From: Nymphalis io
Lineage: Eukaryota; Arthropoda; Insecta; Lepidoptera; Nymphalidae
Assembly: GCF_905147045.1 (NCBI RefSeq)
Contig: NC_065889.1
Span: 8,437,001-8,501,000, forward strand
DNA length: 64,000 nt
Reading direction: 5' to 3'
Part shown: positions 22,301-37,300 of the stretch, piece by piece
How positions within the stretch are numbered: position 1 is the first letter of the stretch
Layout: each line of letters starts with the position of its first letter
Translations under genes and position numbers: made by a program
Notes under the pieces: model-generated
What the model saw: only the letters and a program-made list of their open reading frames with translations
Database searches by the model: none
Told to the model about the DNA's origin: nothing

Positions 22301-25300
22301 TGCAGTGATAACTTTCGCTTTAAATACAATGCTATTACATGTATCAATTTTCATTTTAGTTTTCACGCTCAAATTAATTAAATATAACAGAAACTGAATG
22401 ATTAACGCCTTAACTGTCTCACTCAAATAAGAATATGCAAATAATTCGTCAAAACAAGTTTATTTTTTATCATTATTTGAATAATACCCAAATTGAAAAA
22501 GCAATTGAGGTAAAAACGCTTAGTCAAAAGAATGCATAATCTATTTGGCAAAGCAACATCGACATGCAACAGAGCCAGCCGGTTGAACTTTCGCAATCCA
22601 GATTCCAAGAGTGTCCAGCATACTGTATTTGCAACTTTAATTACTAATACACGTAAATATATGGAGACGAAACAAGCATATACCGATAAATAAAATCATA
22701 CCTATCGTATGTACTACAGCTATCAAGTAACTAAAATCAATTAAGTGTAGATGGTATTAATGTTAAATATTAATAACTAACAGTATGGCTCTCAAATATT
22801 ATACTTTAATTTATTCACGTAATTTGTTAATGTATTTAATTAATTCAAAAGTAAAAGTAGGTAACAATATATTTTTTAAGCCTTGTATATTTTGATAGTA
22901 TAACATTTTTATTTAAAGAATTTAAATATTATTTTTTAATGGATGTGCAATTCCTGTTATGGTTATCAAGCAAATATGAGATCTATTACTATAATAATGA
23001 CGCAGTATTATCAGTTATCATGTCAAAGTCACTCGGTGACTTTCACTGGCATTTATAGGCGGCCAAGTTTCGCCATCGGATCGAGCAATTGTGCAACAGT
23101 TGTCACTTTTTTACATAACGCGTCGAGATTGCCTTTGGTGGGGAAGAGGAGGGATGGAGGGAGAGGGAGGCGATCACGATGAGCGGAACTGCAGCTGCGC
23201 GGACGCATGCTTACTGCTGATAAATGTTTGAAGCAGAACTGCTCCACTTATTTATATATAGTTTCAATTATTGATTTCATATACTTAGCTACTGTAGAAC
23301 CAAAACTTTATAATAATGCATTAATTTTAGCTTGAATTTTAAATACTTAATAAAAGACAATAGAAGCTTTCATAATGTTTTGAATCAATCATAACTTAAT
23401 GGAACAGTAAAATTAGATTAACTACAAATATAACTGCTCCTTATTAAATTAAAATTTGTTTTAAAATAGCACTAACATGCGTAAATTATAAGTGTGCGAA
23501 TGCTTGAAAACTGCCGTACATACATAATTCATACTCATTAAAACAACTTTCATTGTTCCGCTATGAGCGGGATACGGACTACGGTTCTCAGCCACGTTCG
23601 CAAGCACCAAATCACCAAAAAGTGAAAGTCCATGATGTGATCAGCGTTTTTAGTGCTCACATTCACCGCGAGAAGCAAATCATTATCTACAGTAATAACA
23701 TCTCAAGCTTATTTGCAATTTAATATAATAAAAACTTAAATACCAGCCAGTTTGCCAAATCTGAAATTTAATCAAAAAAATATTTTTACAGAAACAACTA
23801 GATAGGTATTAGAACAATTAAGACTCTGGTTTTGAGGTTAAAGATTTTTATCATTAGTTCAATTTGATCTCGCTTAGAAATATTCCATTTAGCCTCATTA
23901 CTCTACAATGTCACAGAAAAATTCATCAAATATTACTTACATAGTGTCAAAACCTTTTTTAAAAAATAATTTTAAATAATTGTAAATATATTACAATTCC
24001 GAGAAATATAAATAATAACTTCATAAGATATGAAGCAAATTAATTTAGAAAATAATAAATAAGATCGTAGGTATTAAATAATAACCACCAAATACAATAA
24101 TTCGTTGCACTGACGTATAAGAGAAACGCGATCATAAAGTAGTTGGCAAGAGCACGCGCAGTACATTGTATTAATCATGCGAACACGCGTTGAAGGAAGC
24201 TCAGACGAAAATGCAGCCAATGTCAACTGCTACTAGAATGTTTATTACACATATTAACCGAGATTGCGTTCTAAACGTATAATCAAACGACGTCATACTT
24301 CTAATAACTAAGTTGCGATATTAATTAGATTATTAGTACAAACGAAAGTATATTTAATCATTAACTAAATTACTTCAATAATAGGCTCCAAAAATATTTG
24401 AGGCTTCTGGTATAGCTAAATAGCAGTGTTAATGACTTGGAATGCATCTCAATTCACTTTAAACTATTCTAGGTCATGACGTCATCCACATACGGATCGT
24501 ACGAAGGTCGACCATATTGATCTCGTATACACGCTTTTTGTTCCTATACCTTACATAATATGCATGCATGTATGACGCCTACAAAAGTATAATTATAACA
24601 TTCTTAAAGACCATATCTATTACACCAGATAAAAATAGCAAGTTTGTTTTTAGTTTCTTCTAAATCTTTTTTCTATTTATTTTCAACACGGATGTTCAAT
24701 ATTACTCAGTAAATCCTTTTGTCTTTGTATGTATATTGTTTTTTATATTAATTAATTCTTTTTTGTTTTAGGTACCCATAGAACTAAGGAAAAGATTGGA
24801 AGAGATAAGACTACTAGAGTCTCGAAAGTCAGCGAGGCTTGCTGACGTGGACACAGATTTTGCAAGACTTGCAGACATGGCCGGCGACAGACGCCGAGCC
24901 TCTGCCATCATAGAAGTGCCTGCTCATCACATGCAAGGGTAACTTTACATCATTAATTCACTTTAAATATAAATTAAAATCTTTGTCAGCATCAATCATC
25001 TCTTTTCCATTATAACAATTTAAAAGAAAATACCACTTTTTTCCCATAACTGTTAACATATTTAAATTATTATTATTCACAAGCTTATCAACATGGAAAC
25101 AACCTACAATACTAGGCTTCTGTTTTCAATAATAGCACCGCCAATATGAAATTTACAAAAAATATTTTATAATAACGGAAACTATAACTACAAAATAAAT
25201 GTTTTACTTCTAATAACTTCCCGATGAGCAATACGTTATGCCACTCCCATGCCTTGTATCGCATAATTGTATTCCAATATAAGCATTTATTTAAGGAATA

Positions 25301-28300
25301 TTTCAATTTATATTGTACAAAGAAGCTATGATAGTCAATTACATTATATGATCTGTAATACTTTTAACGAAATATTTTTCAATACATATCAACGGCGTAA
25401 TTTATTTACTTCGATCAATTAATTATATTTCAAATTTTAACTAAAATAGTAAATAAGTTATCTCTTACATACTTAAAATTTTTATATTTGTATTATTTAC
25501 CTTGAATTAGCAGTTCGCCTCGTCATCTACAAGGAAGGCCGCATCTATTGCAAATAAGCTCACCTTGCGGAGCTCTTTTATCAAATTTGCAAATTCTTTT
25601 AATTGTTATAAATCGTACTTCCTGTTTACGCAGTTATAATGAGGGTGACTTGAAAACTGCAAGAATACAAAGCTAAAATATAAACAATAATTGATTATTA
25701 AGTTATTGTGCTAAAAGGTGACCTCGCCACTAGTTACATTAGTTTACACCAAGCAGTATGTACCCGTATTGTGGTAGTTTAGTTGGTAGGTGTAATCGTT
25801 TACAATCGTGCATCGGTGAAGTGGAGCCGCGCGGGCGAAGTTGCGAAATCCTTAGCAAGCACATTAGAAACTGGATGGAAGTGTTAGCGCGGAGTACGGG
25901 CGTGTCCTTGTCACACTTGCCTACATTCTGCCTCCCGCGCCCCACACCTCCAGCGAGCCGCCGACAGGGACAGACAATGCAACATTGAGATCCATTAAAT
26001 ACTTATTTTGGCTTGCTTATACTGAACTTTAACATTGAAAAAAAATCTATACAAGAAAAATCTATATTTCAGTGTAGTTGATTCTTTACACCTAAATTAG
26101 AAAGATATCTTAGAAGTGTTGGCAAATTGTGAAATATTAAATAATGCAATTCATAATGTAGTGCTGTGGAACCGGAACAAACAGCATTAAATGCCGCAGC
26201 AACGTGACGCTCACCGGCACCGCAGTTTCACTTTTCATCATGACGCTAGTGAGAGGTGAGACCTCTACTTGGTCCGCATTTCACAACAGTAGCCAAAAAG
26301 CGAAGCCAAGACGTAAAAAGAATAAGCAGTTGAATCAAATCATCTAGATTGAGCGCATAATTATTTGAATCTATATATTATTTGAATTGAGAAGAACGTT
26401 ATTGTTTGTTTGTTGGTATCGCTTGATCAACAGTAAACTCAAAGCAATTTATCTTTGATTTTATCGAAACTACGCGGGATAGAAATTCCATTCGTGATTG
26501 GAACAAATTTGCGATCACGGGACTGGGCCATGGCAAAGTGAAAGCTTAAAAATTTCGTTTTCCTTTAATGTAATAACTACTTATTCAACGTTTTAAAATA
26601 CTGACATTCTAATCACGTACATCCTTCTACTCTACAATTAGAAATGACTGAATTCAAATTAAAATGAATCAACAAAATTCGAAGATGGCGTCGAGTTCGC
26701 TTGATACTTGGCGGGGCCGCCATGACACAGTGACCTAGTTTGAAAATGGAACAAACCGACACACTAGAGACGTGCCACATGCATTCGTGTCCATTCACAT
26801 ATTATCAAAATTACCGATATTCATATCTTAGATACGAAAACTAGACCGCTCAGTTTAAATCAGGATATATTTCAGACCTCTTTTGGAGAAAATACTATAT
26901 ATAATTATACAGAATATTAAGAATTCAGCCTTTCTATGTCTCACGTCCTCGAGCAGGTAGTAAGTACTAACGTATTTAGTCGGCCAGTGGGACAACAGCA
27001 CAACCCGCATTTTGATGTCGTAAGTATCGGGTTGCTACTTATCACGCCCTAAGTCAATGTTTAGTAAAACAGATTGAACAAATGAAAAAGTATTTAAATA
27101 TCATCGTTTAGTTTAATACAATATGCACGTCTGAATTTCGCAACCATTTATGTAATACGGTCAGTCTTCATGGAACACCTTTAATGAACTTTCAATGTCA
27201 AAAATGGTAATCCCTTTATTGACGCAGTGTTGTATGTTAATGAGATATTTGAGTGTCACGGACGTGTAACACTAGTGACAAACTAGGTACGCGACAGTCT
27301 ATTAATAATGTGTAACATGACATCCGAGCCATTGTCATAGAGCTATTCAATTAACTAACATTTCTATACCATAGTAATTGAGCTTACTACTAGTTGTTTC
27401 TGATATACTATTATGTAAAATATATGTAGTAATAAATGTAACAAAAATAACGATAACACATTAAGAAACAAATAGCGCTAGGGCAGTTTTGCATACTTTT
27501 GCGCAACATCTCATGAACAGGAAGGCAATGGAGGGGCGGCAGTCAGAACTAGAAGCACTTTCTCGCTGGGCACGTTTGCTTTCGTTAGACTTGAGGTCCG
27601 TTATCTCATTTGGCAGGTGCGGGCATGCGCTTTCCTAGAGAAAGTGATACAAAAATTTTACATTCATCATTATACAAAGTGAGTCTTTGTAAAAGTTACA
27701 CTGCATCAACTCGTACAATAATAATATCTATTATGTTTTTATAGATTATTTATTATGAAGGTCAGAATAAATAGCCTAAGTCAGAGGCAGGATTTATGAA
27801 GATTAGTCATTCGAAATAATTGAAATAGCCGCTGACTTTCCATCGACCTACCTGCAGGTTATTCCACCGCTTGCGGGAACAAAAACAGTTCGACTTGTAA
27901 TTATTCTTCGAAATTCGATGATTTAAGGACGGAATTTTCGAACATTTAATTCGTATCAGAACATTCGATTTATTGGATGGGATCATTGATTTTATAAAAA
28001 GAAAAGCAGTATCGTAAGACTTCTTACTAATTTCAATAACATAAATTTTAGTTTTGTAAATAACTTACAAGTGAATAAACTTACTATTTGCTCAAAAAAA
28101 GCCATTTAAACTCTTGTTTCTTTTGTGCTTTTTTTTAAATTCTGATTTAATAAAATAAAAGTTAATCATTGCAATAAATAAAGTATCGTCGGTAGCTTCA
28201 CTTTCTGCGAAAAACCTATACCTATATATAATTGTAGTTTTTTCTTTAAATTCAATTATTCTTTGTATCTATAACAAAAGTGAAACCAGCATTGTAATAA

Positions 28301-31300
28301 GCAAAATTAAAACGTGCTTTGTTAACCAAACCTGCCCAATATCTAAAGTGATTGGCCAGAGCAAGCACAACGATGACCTCATCTCAGCTCCGGAGTGGGG
28401 TTTGCCGCTACCGACAGAGCGTTTTGCGCTAGCTCAATCACACTTTTTTATACCCGCAAAAAATTACTTCACGACCTACATCAACCGCCACTTGCATGTC
28501 AACGTCCAAACAAGCGATTTTTTTGTTGCCTAAAGAACTTTGAAAATCGTCACAGCATATCGTACATCTTTCAATTAGTTTTAATAGTATTGAAACTTAA
28601 ATCGCTTATGATATTATTATAGTAGCTATAATGGCTCGATACAAATAACTATTATTACATAACAAAGGTAGTAGGTATGTTAATTAATTAATTCTTGTCA
28701 CGCCCACAAAATGTAACCAGTTAAAATTCCCCTTGTCTGTTATAGTGTCTTATTTTATTATGTTTTTACAACAACAACTTTTTTATTTCCAATTTTGTTT
28801 CCAAATAAAGATTATTATTTAAAAAAAAATTGAAAACCAACAAATACATTTCGGAATATTAATTTTAACTCGAACGTGATTAAATTGATCTTACTAAAAT
28901 GGCTAAGATAATTGAATCGCTCAAGCTAATGAAACAGGAAATAATTTGAATTGAATACCTCAACACGTCTTAGTAGCGTGTGCGTTAAAGCGTATTTGAA
29001 TAAAGAAAAACATACATATTGTAAATATTAACTATTGTAAATAGTTAGTATCAGTAGCGAGTTGGTGGCGCGGCAACAGGCGGCAAGGTCGTCGTCAATG
29101 TTACGTATCTACTATAATCTATATATCTACTATACGAGCCCGCAGCGAGGTGAGTGTGCACAGATGCAGGTCGACTGTGGCTGCCAACCGGCGATTGTTG
29201 ATTAGTGACAGCAAAATTTAGATAAACTATAAGATAATTTACATGTAACACAGTTAAAAACTTTTGTTGTTGACTAAAATACGAAAAACTAGTCAATGAA
29301 TTTGTATGCGCTGGTTTTTAATGTCAAACAACAGCCAAACTTCCGTGATTTACATTAAACGTTTATTGCATCGAGCATATCGCGTCGTCGTTTCTACGTA
29401 GAGCTTATTTATGGATTGCAATGATTAGGTCAAAATAAAAATAAGAATGAAATTCCATTGAACCGCCTTGAAAAGCAACTCGATGAGCGAGATGCGATAC
29501 GTTTTACGTTACGTCAGCGTATTAGAGGAAATTACGTGTCTCTGCTATTTTTACTCGGGTGTGCGCCGGCCGGCCTGCGAGATCCAATTATTGCGACCAA
29601 ATAAGCAGAGTGCGCAAAACCTAAAGCATTGACGCTTCACAGGCAAACGTCTAAATTTATCACCCAATAATAACAGCTACAAATCAATTGTTCGCTTTGC
29701 AGATCACGAACTTCCTGTAAACGTAATCACAATACAAATAACCAGACATATTTATTAGTATTTTCAATTTAAAAAAATGTATTAAAAAAGTAGATTATAA
29801 TCTGATATAGATGTGTTGTAAGGTGACCTGCAATCATCTGTTCTGAATAGGATAGCGACCCTGCAAAGTTCGTAGTCGTACGGTCGGCGGGTGAATACAC
29901 CGAGAATACGCCCCGTATCTAGAGTGCGTCCTTAGGTCGTAAAATTTTTCGATTTTTTTTAGAATTATTTTTTATAATAAAAGATTATTTTTTAATAAAG
30001 TTTCAACTTCAAAAAAGTATTGAAAAGAACAGAATTATGTGACAATTCTTTTAGTTATTAGTAAGTAAAATTAAAAACTAAAAAACATTAGTATAAATCT
30101 AAATCTTCGGTCGTTTTAAACGTTTTATACGTTTTAGTTCGACGAAACTAGTTTGACATCATTAATTACGGCAAATAAGTTGTTAGATAAGTTTAGGTCA
30201 GCGATCCTAAAAACGAGTCCAATGTACGCAATTTATACGCCGCCTGTTGCTTGCTCCTAGGACGTCTACACGAGTAAACAGCCTTCAGGTCAATTATCTG
30301 AGGTCTTTAGAACTTTAACCCTCTTCAATTTTAAGGGTCGAAGTAAAAATAACGTAACACCATTACGACTTTTTTATTTCAATATTATTTTGGTTAAGAT
30401 AATTTCGGTAATTTTTGTTTTGTACCTCTATATCTTCACATATTATTTATTAAATATTACTTTAACTTTTGCTAATAATAATAATTTATCATTTTACACT
30501 ATGTAACATTTTTCACAATTGAGTATTGAATTATATTAAAAATATTTATAGAGACGTGGACGTATTTTAAATATTAAATAACGCAGAAAGGTAGCTACGT
30601 AAATGTTGATAAACGATTCGTTCGTCATTGCAGATATTTACTGAGTGACTGCTTTTGTTTGACGCATATACTATTCATACAATAATTAATACGTAATAAT
30701 TCTTTGAATATTTATTCTACAAATATAGTTACAACTTTTATTACGAAGGGAAATAGTAATTATTATTTAAAATTGTTACGTATAACATATCCTACTGTAA
30801 TTCAAACGAATATTTAACTCCTTAATGATGTTAACATATATATATTTTATTATTAATTTGACATTAATACACTTTCTATGTATTGTGACATTCGTGTCGT
30901 TGTAATCGTAATTCATAATACCTATTATAAATAATATAAAAATAATAAGTACGCGTATAAAACATAAAACATTATCAACGATCGTGAAGGTTAATTAAGA
31001 ACAAATTGGAAGTCTTATCAGTCATCTTTATAAAATTCAAACATAATAATTTAATGTAAATGTGTAGGTTATCTGCTGTATTGTTCTGAAATGATAAATA
31101 AACGTACCTGAATAACATACCAATATTACATAAACTTGTAAAGTGTATTATAAATTTTAAGGAATAATTGAATTGTACACAAAATACCTATAACTTTTTA
31201 ATTAATAGTTTATATTATTATATACATATTAATTATTTTAACTCCTTTTTATATAAACTAGCGAAACTCGCGGCTTTGCCAGCGTGGATTTTACTTTGTG

Positions 31301-34300
31301 ATGAAAAAACTGCTATTTCAATGTATGTAATACCTATTTGAATTAAATGTTTCAAATATTAAAATTATTAGGTAATAGGTAGCAGCGATAATCTAAAATA
31401 AAAAAATAAATATTGTTTTGGTGGCAACTCCCAAATAGCTATTTTAACTTAAAAGGAGAGTTATTTTGAAATCACAGGCAGTCACTTCAATTTTATTTAT
31501 TTGCATAGATATAAAGTAGATTTCAATATTCCCGGCTGTTGATGTTGCAATTCTTCATGGGGATAACTGAAATAAATAAATTTTATAGGTTATTTTTAAA
31601 CTTAAAACGAGTATGTATATATTATGTTATATATTTGATGATGCGACAGTATCTAACTGTTAAATGAATATAACGTAAGTAACGGTAGTCTTATATTAAT
31701 TTATTTGTTACCAGTTTAAATATCGTAACGTCCACTAAATGATATAGAAAATTAAAATAACCATGCAAACATTATATTAAAAATATTGTGACTGCCTCGT
31801 TGGTCTTGTGGCATGATGTAAGGCCGCTGACCCGGAGGTCCTGGGTTCAATTCCCAGGTCGGGCCAGTAAAAAGTTATTGGGTTTTTCTATCAGAAAATT
31901 CTTAGTAGCAGCCCGGAGTCTGGAAGTTGGAAGCGAGTTCACTCCCGTGCCTCGGAAAGCACGTAAAGCCGTTGGTCCTGCGCCTGAACTCTCCGGTCGT
32001 GTTGGATTGCCGTCCCATCGGATTATGAGAGTTAGGGAATGGAGAGTGCACCTGTGTTTGCGCACACACTTGTGCACTATAATATATCCTGCGTAGTTGG
32101 CTAATCTCTCTTGAGATTGGCCGCCGTGGCCGAAATCGGTCTGGATGACATTATTATTAAAAATGTTTCAATGATTAATTATGTAAAATAAAAAATATGA
32201 ATTATGTACAATAAAATGTTTAAAGCTATAATGTACTGATTTTTAAAAGAATTAAAGAGCGAAGACAAAGACGAATATTTTTTCAAGATTGAAATATAAT
32301 ATATCTATAATATCTCAGTATTTGCTCATCCAGACAGCGAATATCTAGACTATTAAACAGGGTCGTAAGATTTAAAGGTTTATTGAACGAATCCAAAGTT
32401 GCCTGTTCTCTTATTTCGATATCTTAATCTAATAAATCTTTTAAGAGTATATATTTTGTTATAATTCTCTTTCTTAAATTGTTTATTAGAATATTTATGC
32501 TGATTTTGTCATTCATCTGCGCGTTCGAGGTGTAGTTGAAGTTACATACTACGTCCATTTTAAATTACACAGTAGAAACCTTATAATAATTATTTTTAAT
32601 TATAAATAATTGTTTTTGTTTCAATTATGTTCGACTTCTGAAATTTCTCTTATGTACTTATTTAAATTAAATTATTTCACGTTTTTCGAATTCCTATTGG
32701 GCTTAGTGATGACCAAAAATCAGTTCACGATATGTCCATTGCATATTAAGTGAACTTGTAACAGAATACAAAATGAATCTGGATGTAAATCAAGTTAAAA
32801 TATTTGATTTCATTTCATACTGTGATATTTTTTTATAAGAAATTTATACGAAACAATAAACGTTATTGTGATATTGATATTAACATCTGGCTTATTGTTC
32901 AGAGAAAATTTAAAACCAAGCCTCCAGAACAGAATATCGTGTAAGCAGATATCACTATATATTTTCTTTTGCAGATCACGTAAACGCGGTCCTAGTAGTT
33001 CCTGCGATTTAGGCTATGGAGAAAGGGATGACCAGATGAATGAATGCAATGCGGCCCTCGTTCTGATGTCACTCAGCTGCTCACCAAACTCACCTCGACC
33101 CAGTAAGTTCAACCTTCTAACTCTAAAAACTTAACCTTATAATAAGCACCTAAATTAAATATTTGGGAGACATGTTGTTCTTGTAATTAGTAATAGAATA
33201 AAGTCATTATAACTAAATAAAAGGTCATTTATGGCTAGTTTAATACATAATTATATACGTATAGTTGAAAATTATTTTATTTTATTTTATTTTCAATGAC
33301 GTTAACTATTTTTTTCCTAATTTAAAATTTCTTGTAATATACATTCTCCTATATCACTTAATAATTTAGTATTACATAATTGCGATCACGCTACGCCGAC
33401 TGCGTAGTTACGTTAAGCGATGGTAAAGAATTACATAATGAATCCCACCTGCGAAGCTAGAACGTAGCATTGTGTTCGGTTTTAACTTTCATATCTAAAA
33501 CGTGAAATGAAGATGCCATTAAAGGAGCAAGGATCTTGTAACTTATTAAGCAAAACTATGCAGCTTATTTTCTTTATTATAACATTTTAACCATTTTAGA
33601 GTTTGGGTTAGTCTAGAATCTACAAAATGTTGATAACGTCTAGACAGATGTCTAGACATTGTCTAGACAGGTATTCGGTGTAACTCCACTCTCATGTCAT
33701 GAGCTATAACCAAATGCGATCTAGTAAATTAACTTAAGCATATTTAAGTAACATATTCAGTAACGCAAACTTCTCTTAATATTTAAATTACTAGTATTAA
33801 TTTCTTTCATTTCCCACGAAAACGATTTGTTCTCTTAGGTAAAGTTGATTAACATCTAGTCGCTGTAACATAAACGGCATTCGTTTTTCTTAAATCTAAG
33901 TTTTCTACTCTTAAAATTAAAAGTATACGAAAATACCGTAAAAGATTACAAAACAATATGTTTAAATAATATTGCTTCACATTTTAATATTTATTATATG
34001 AACAGTTTTGATTCCGCATTCGTATGAAATAATAATTATATGTGAAAGAACGTAAATAAAAATTAGAACACAAATATAATTTTACAGTTTTATATGATAC
34101 AATATAAGAACTCAATGTTATTAAATAACCAAACTATGTTTCACATAAAAATTTATGATACATCTTCAGCGCAGGTCTAAATGGCGGCACGCAGTATATG
34201 TGCCGCGAGAAAATAGCTGTTCTTACGAGTGAAAGTGGCCGGCTATAGTTCCGTTTCGTAATTTATTGCCGTATAATTTTATTTGTGTAGCTACGCACTT

Positions 34301-37300
34301 GTAACTGTTAAATTAAGCCACTAAACTTTCGAGTAAAAGTTAACTTTAAACTTATACGAAACACTTGCAATAAATTAATTTGTTCTTTATGCATTGCTTA
34401 ACGTCCTATAAAAGTCTACTAAAATGCCGTATGTTGAGTAAAGTAAGTAGTTACTAAAAACAAATATTGTTATGATTAAATACATTCAGAAAATCTTGTA
34501 ACAGGTGCGTGGGGTGGAAGGTCATCAGTGTCTCCCGGAGCAAGCAGCAGCTCTGGCTCGTCATGGAGGTCCGGCACCCCTTCCCCTCCGCCAGTATCTT
34601 CGTCTTTCAGTGATGAGGGCATTGCTATGGATTATGAGGACATTCACCCACGCAAAAAGAGGGTACGTAGCTATTTTAACTTTGTAAATATTAAATTACC
34701 TAAAACAACATTTGTAATTTATGTTATTTAATTATTGATTATAATGAGCGTGTCTATTTTTGCTATTGAGTAAAACAGGGTATGATACAATGAAACTTAA
34801 AAATCAATATAAAAACAATAGACTCGGTATCAGATATTGATGTAATAGCTGAATTATAAAAATCATCTTATAAAATTTATAGCGAACTAAAATGCTCTAC
34901 AAAGCGTGGCTAATTTTTTTTTTATTCTTGTCATAATTGGCATTAAAAAAGTTAATGAGGTACAGACACCGTTAAAATGTGCGTGTAGAGCTGTAACAAT
35001 CCTTTGAGACAAAATGACTCGCACATCTTGTTTAACGTGCCTAGCCACCGTGCCACCGACTTCAATTAGACCGTGACACAGATCATGCTCGCTTTCATAT
35101 CATAACCGAGTAAATGTGTGCTTAAGTAAATTACGTTATATATGAAGCAGATCCGACGCGACGCGCTGTAAATAAAGCGAATTAACACATAAACGAAAGA
35201 GTTTTCTTTTCTCAAGAATGTTTATTGCCGGTGCCTTGATTGGATACAACATAAAGGAATTGTTTCGTGACGCATAAGCGCGTGATTCAAGATTGCAGAT
35301 GCAGGTCAATCTTTTGTCTAACTTGCAACAAACGTTTATGTGTCATAATCGTTACGAGTGACGTATTTAGGAATAACAAAGCATATTTTGTTGCACAGCG
35401 TGTATGTAACATCACTTTCACCAGTAAGACACCTGTTCGACGTCGTTAAAGGCCATTATATCACGAGAGGCAATTCCTATTCCTGATTTCGTAAATCTAT
35501 ATGGATACACAATAGTTGATTATAAAACAAAATGTAAATATTTATATTTTATATATTACTATCGGATTTTAGCAGTGATCATCCATTTTTATTATTGTTA
35601 TTTATTTATGTTATTTTGCTCGAAGTTTCGACAGCGTTGTCGGTCGTGGTCACGAGCTGAAATAAAAAGTATGATCACGGTTATAAACCGAATAAAATGT
35701 ATACATTATGTTTATAAACGACTATTGATAAGTGTCATGCTCTTTTACAAACGAATTTCGCAACTTAAAAAAAGTTTACAGATTTGTTCTATATTTAAAA
35801 AAAAAATTGCAAAGCAAAGCAAAATTTCGATAGTTTTTTTTCTGACTTCTATTTACATATTAATGTGAAATATACAATGAAGAATGAAATATGAATATTA
35901 TCATCTATAATGATGACTACTTAAATAAATAATATATGAACACATAAGAATGAATATTCATTCATTCACGAAGTATACCGATTTATATCGATTAATTTAA
36001 CACACATAATTACAACGATACGTTCATATCATCATTTTATCATGTGTAGACTACTGCAGGTCGCATAGGTTGTAATCTACAGATCGAAGCTAGATGTAAC
36101 GTTAAGACGTGGTAGGTACTAAAACTCGTTTTTAAACGCAGTAAACCGCAAACGCATTTAAGAATATATCAGTTGCTACAAGCATATTTTATGATTTACA
36201 ATACACGTGCATACTGCAGTTCAGTGTATCGTACAATGTCAAGGCGCACTACCGCGGTCGCGTTATGTAATTCTATTGTAAGTTGTCATAAATGTTTACT
36301 GTCGTCTATCCCAACTTATATATATCGTCTTCAATTTATATATTTCGTTGTAAACGTTTCTTCTTAATAACTAGTTCACGTGTATACATACTGTGACGTG
36401 TCTAATGTACACAGCAACGCAGAGTATAATAAAACAATTGTACCCTTGAAATTAATTCACTCGCGATCTACTAAGCTGAATGAGGATTATTGTTTAAAAG
36501 TTAAATAATGAGTTCTATGTATTGTTAAAATTAAAGTTACATATTTAACTTACGTAATTTATGGCTGTAGTTTCAAATTAATAAATTATAATTATTATTT
36601 AACACGTCAAAACCCAAGCGTTAATAAGTATATGTCAACGTACTAATTAGTTCAAAAACTTTGGTACAATGCATTCGTTTTTGTTATGACAATAGTCTTT
36701 GTACTGTTCGTATAGTGATAGATGTAGGAAGTGAGCTGCAGGTCTTCCATGATATCGACTACCTTTCTTTAACGATTACGTAAATTATACACATACTGAC
36801 GCACTAAAGGCTTAGTGGAACAAAGAACATTTATGGGTGCGCTTATATTATTTATGTATACTTACTTTGACAGTAACTTATTATTACCGCGATAGATATG
36901 TTTTTATGAGTAACCAACATCATGTCAGGAATTTCTTAAGTAGCATATGTTCTGCTGGTCAAGGCTTTCTTTCCACTTTTGGACTATGTATGTTTCAATA
37001 CTACCATGGTGCTCTATTGTGATCTACATATAGAGTGGCATAATTTCATCTAACACATCTATAGTTTCTCATATTAATTTCCTTGACCGCCGAGCACTAG
37101 ATGAATTTTAAACACTTACTGGTGGTAGGGCTTTGTGCAAGCCCGTCTGGGTAGGTACCACCCACTCATCAGATATTCTACCGCAAAACAGCAATACTTG
37201 ATATTGTTGTGTTCCGGTTTGAAGGGTGAGTGAGCCAGTGTAATTACAGGCACAAGGGACATAAAATCTTAGTTCCCAAGGTTGGTGGCGCATTGGCTAT

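Larger units (their letters stand above)
13394..24771 (+). other. Glut4EF intron 1
   Basis: An 11.4-kb intron (GTAAGA...TTTTAG), mostly AT-rich. GC/CpG-rich islets stand out at about 13690-13900, 15060-15165, 16000-16130, 19900-19985, 22200-22270 and 23140-23215, and a group of TGACGTC words lies at 19459-20015. No coding exon fits the reading frame that I could find; the short frames inside match nothing known. Confidence 0.8.

Noticed and set aside
31793..31866. tRNA-like segment with A and B boxes
   Set aside because: It lacks proper acceptor and anticodon stems and continues into a repeated SINE body also found at 63178-63490, so it is a SINE head and not a tRNA gene.
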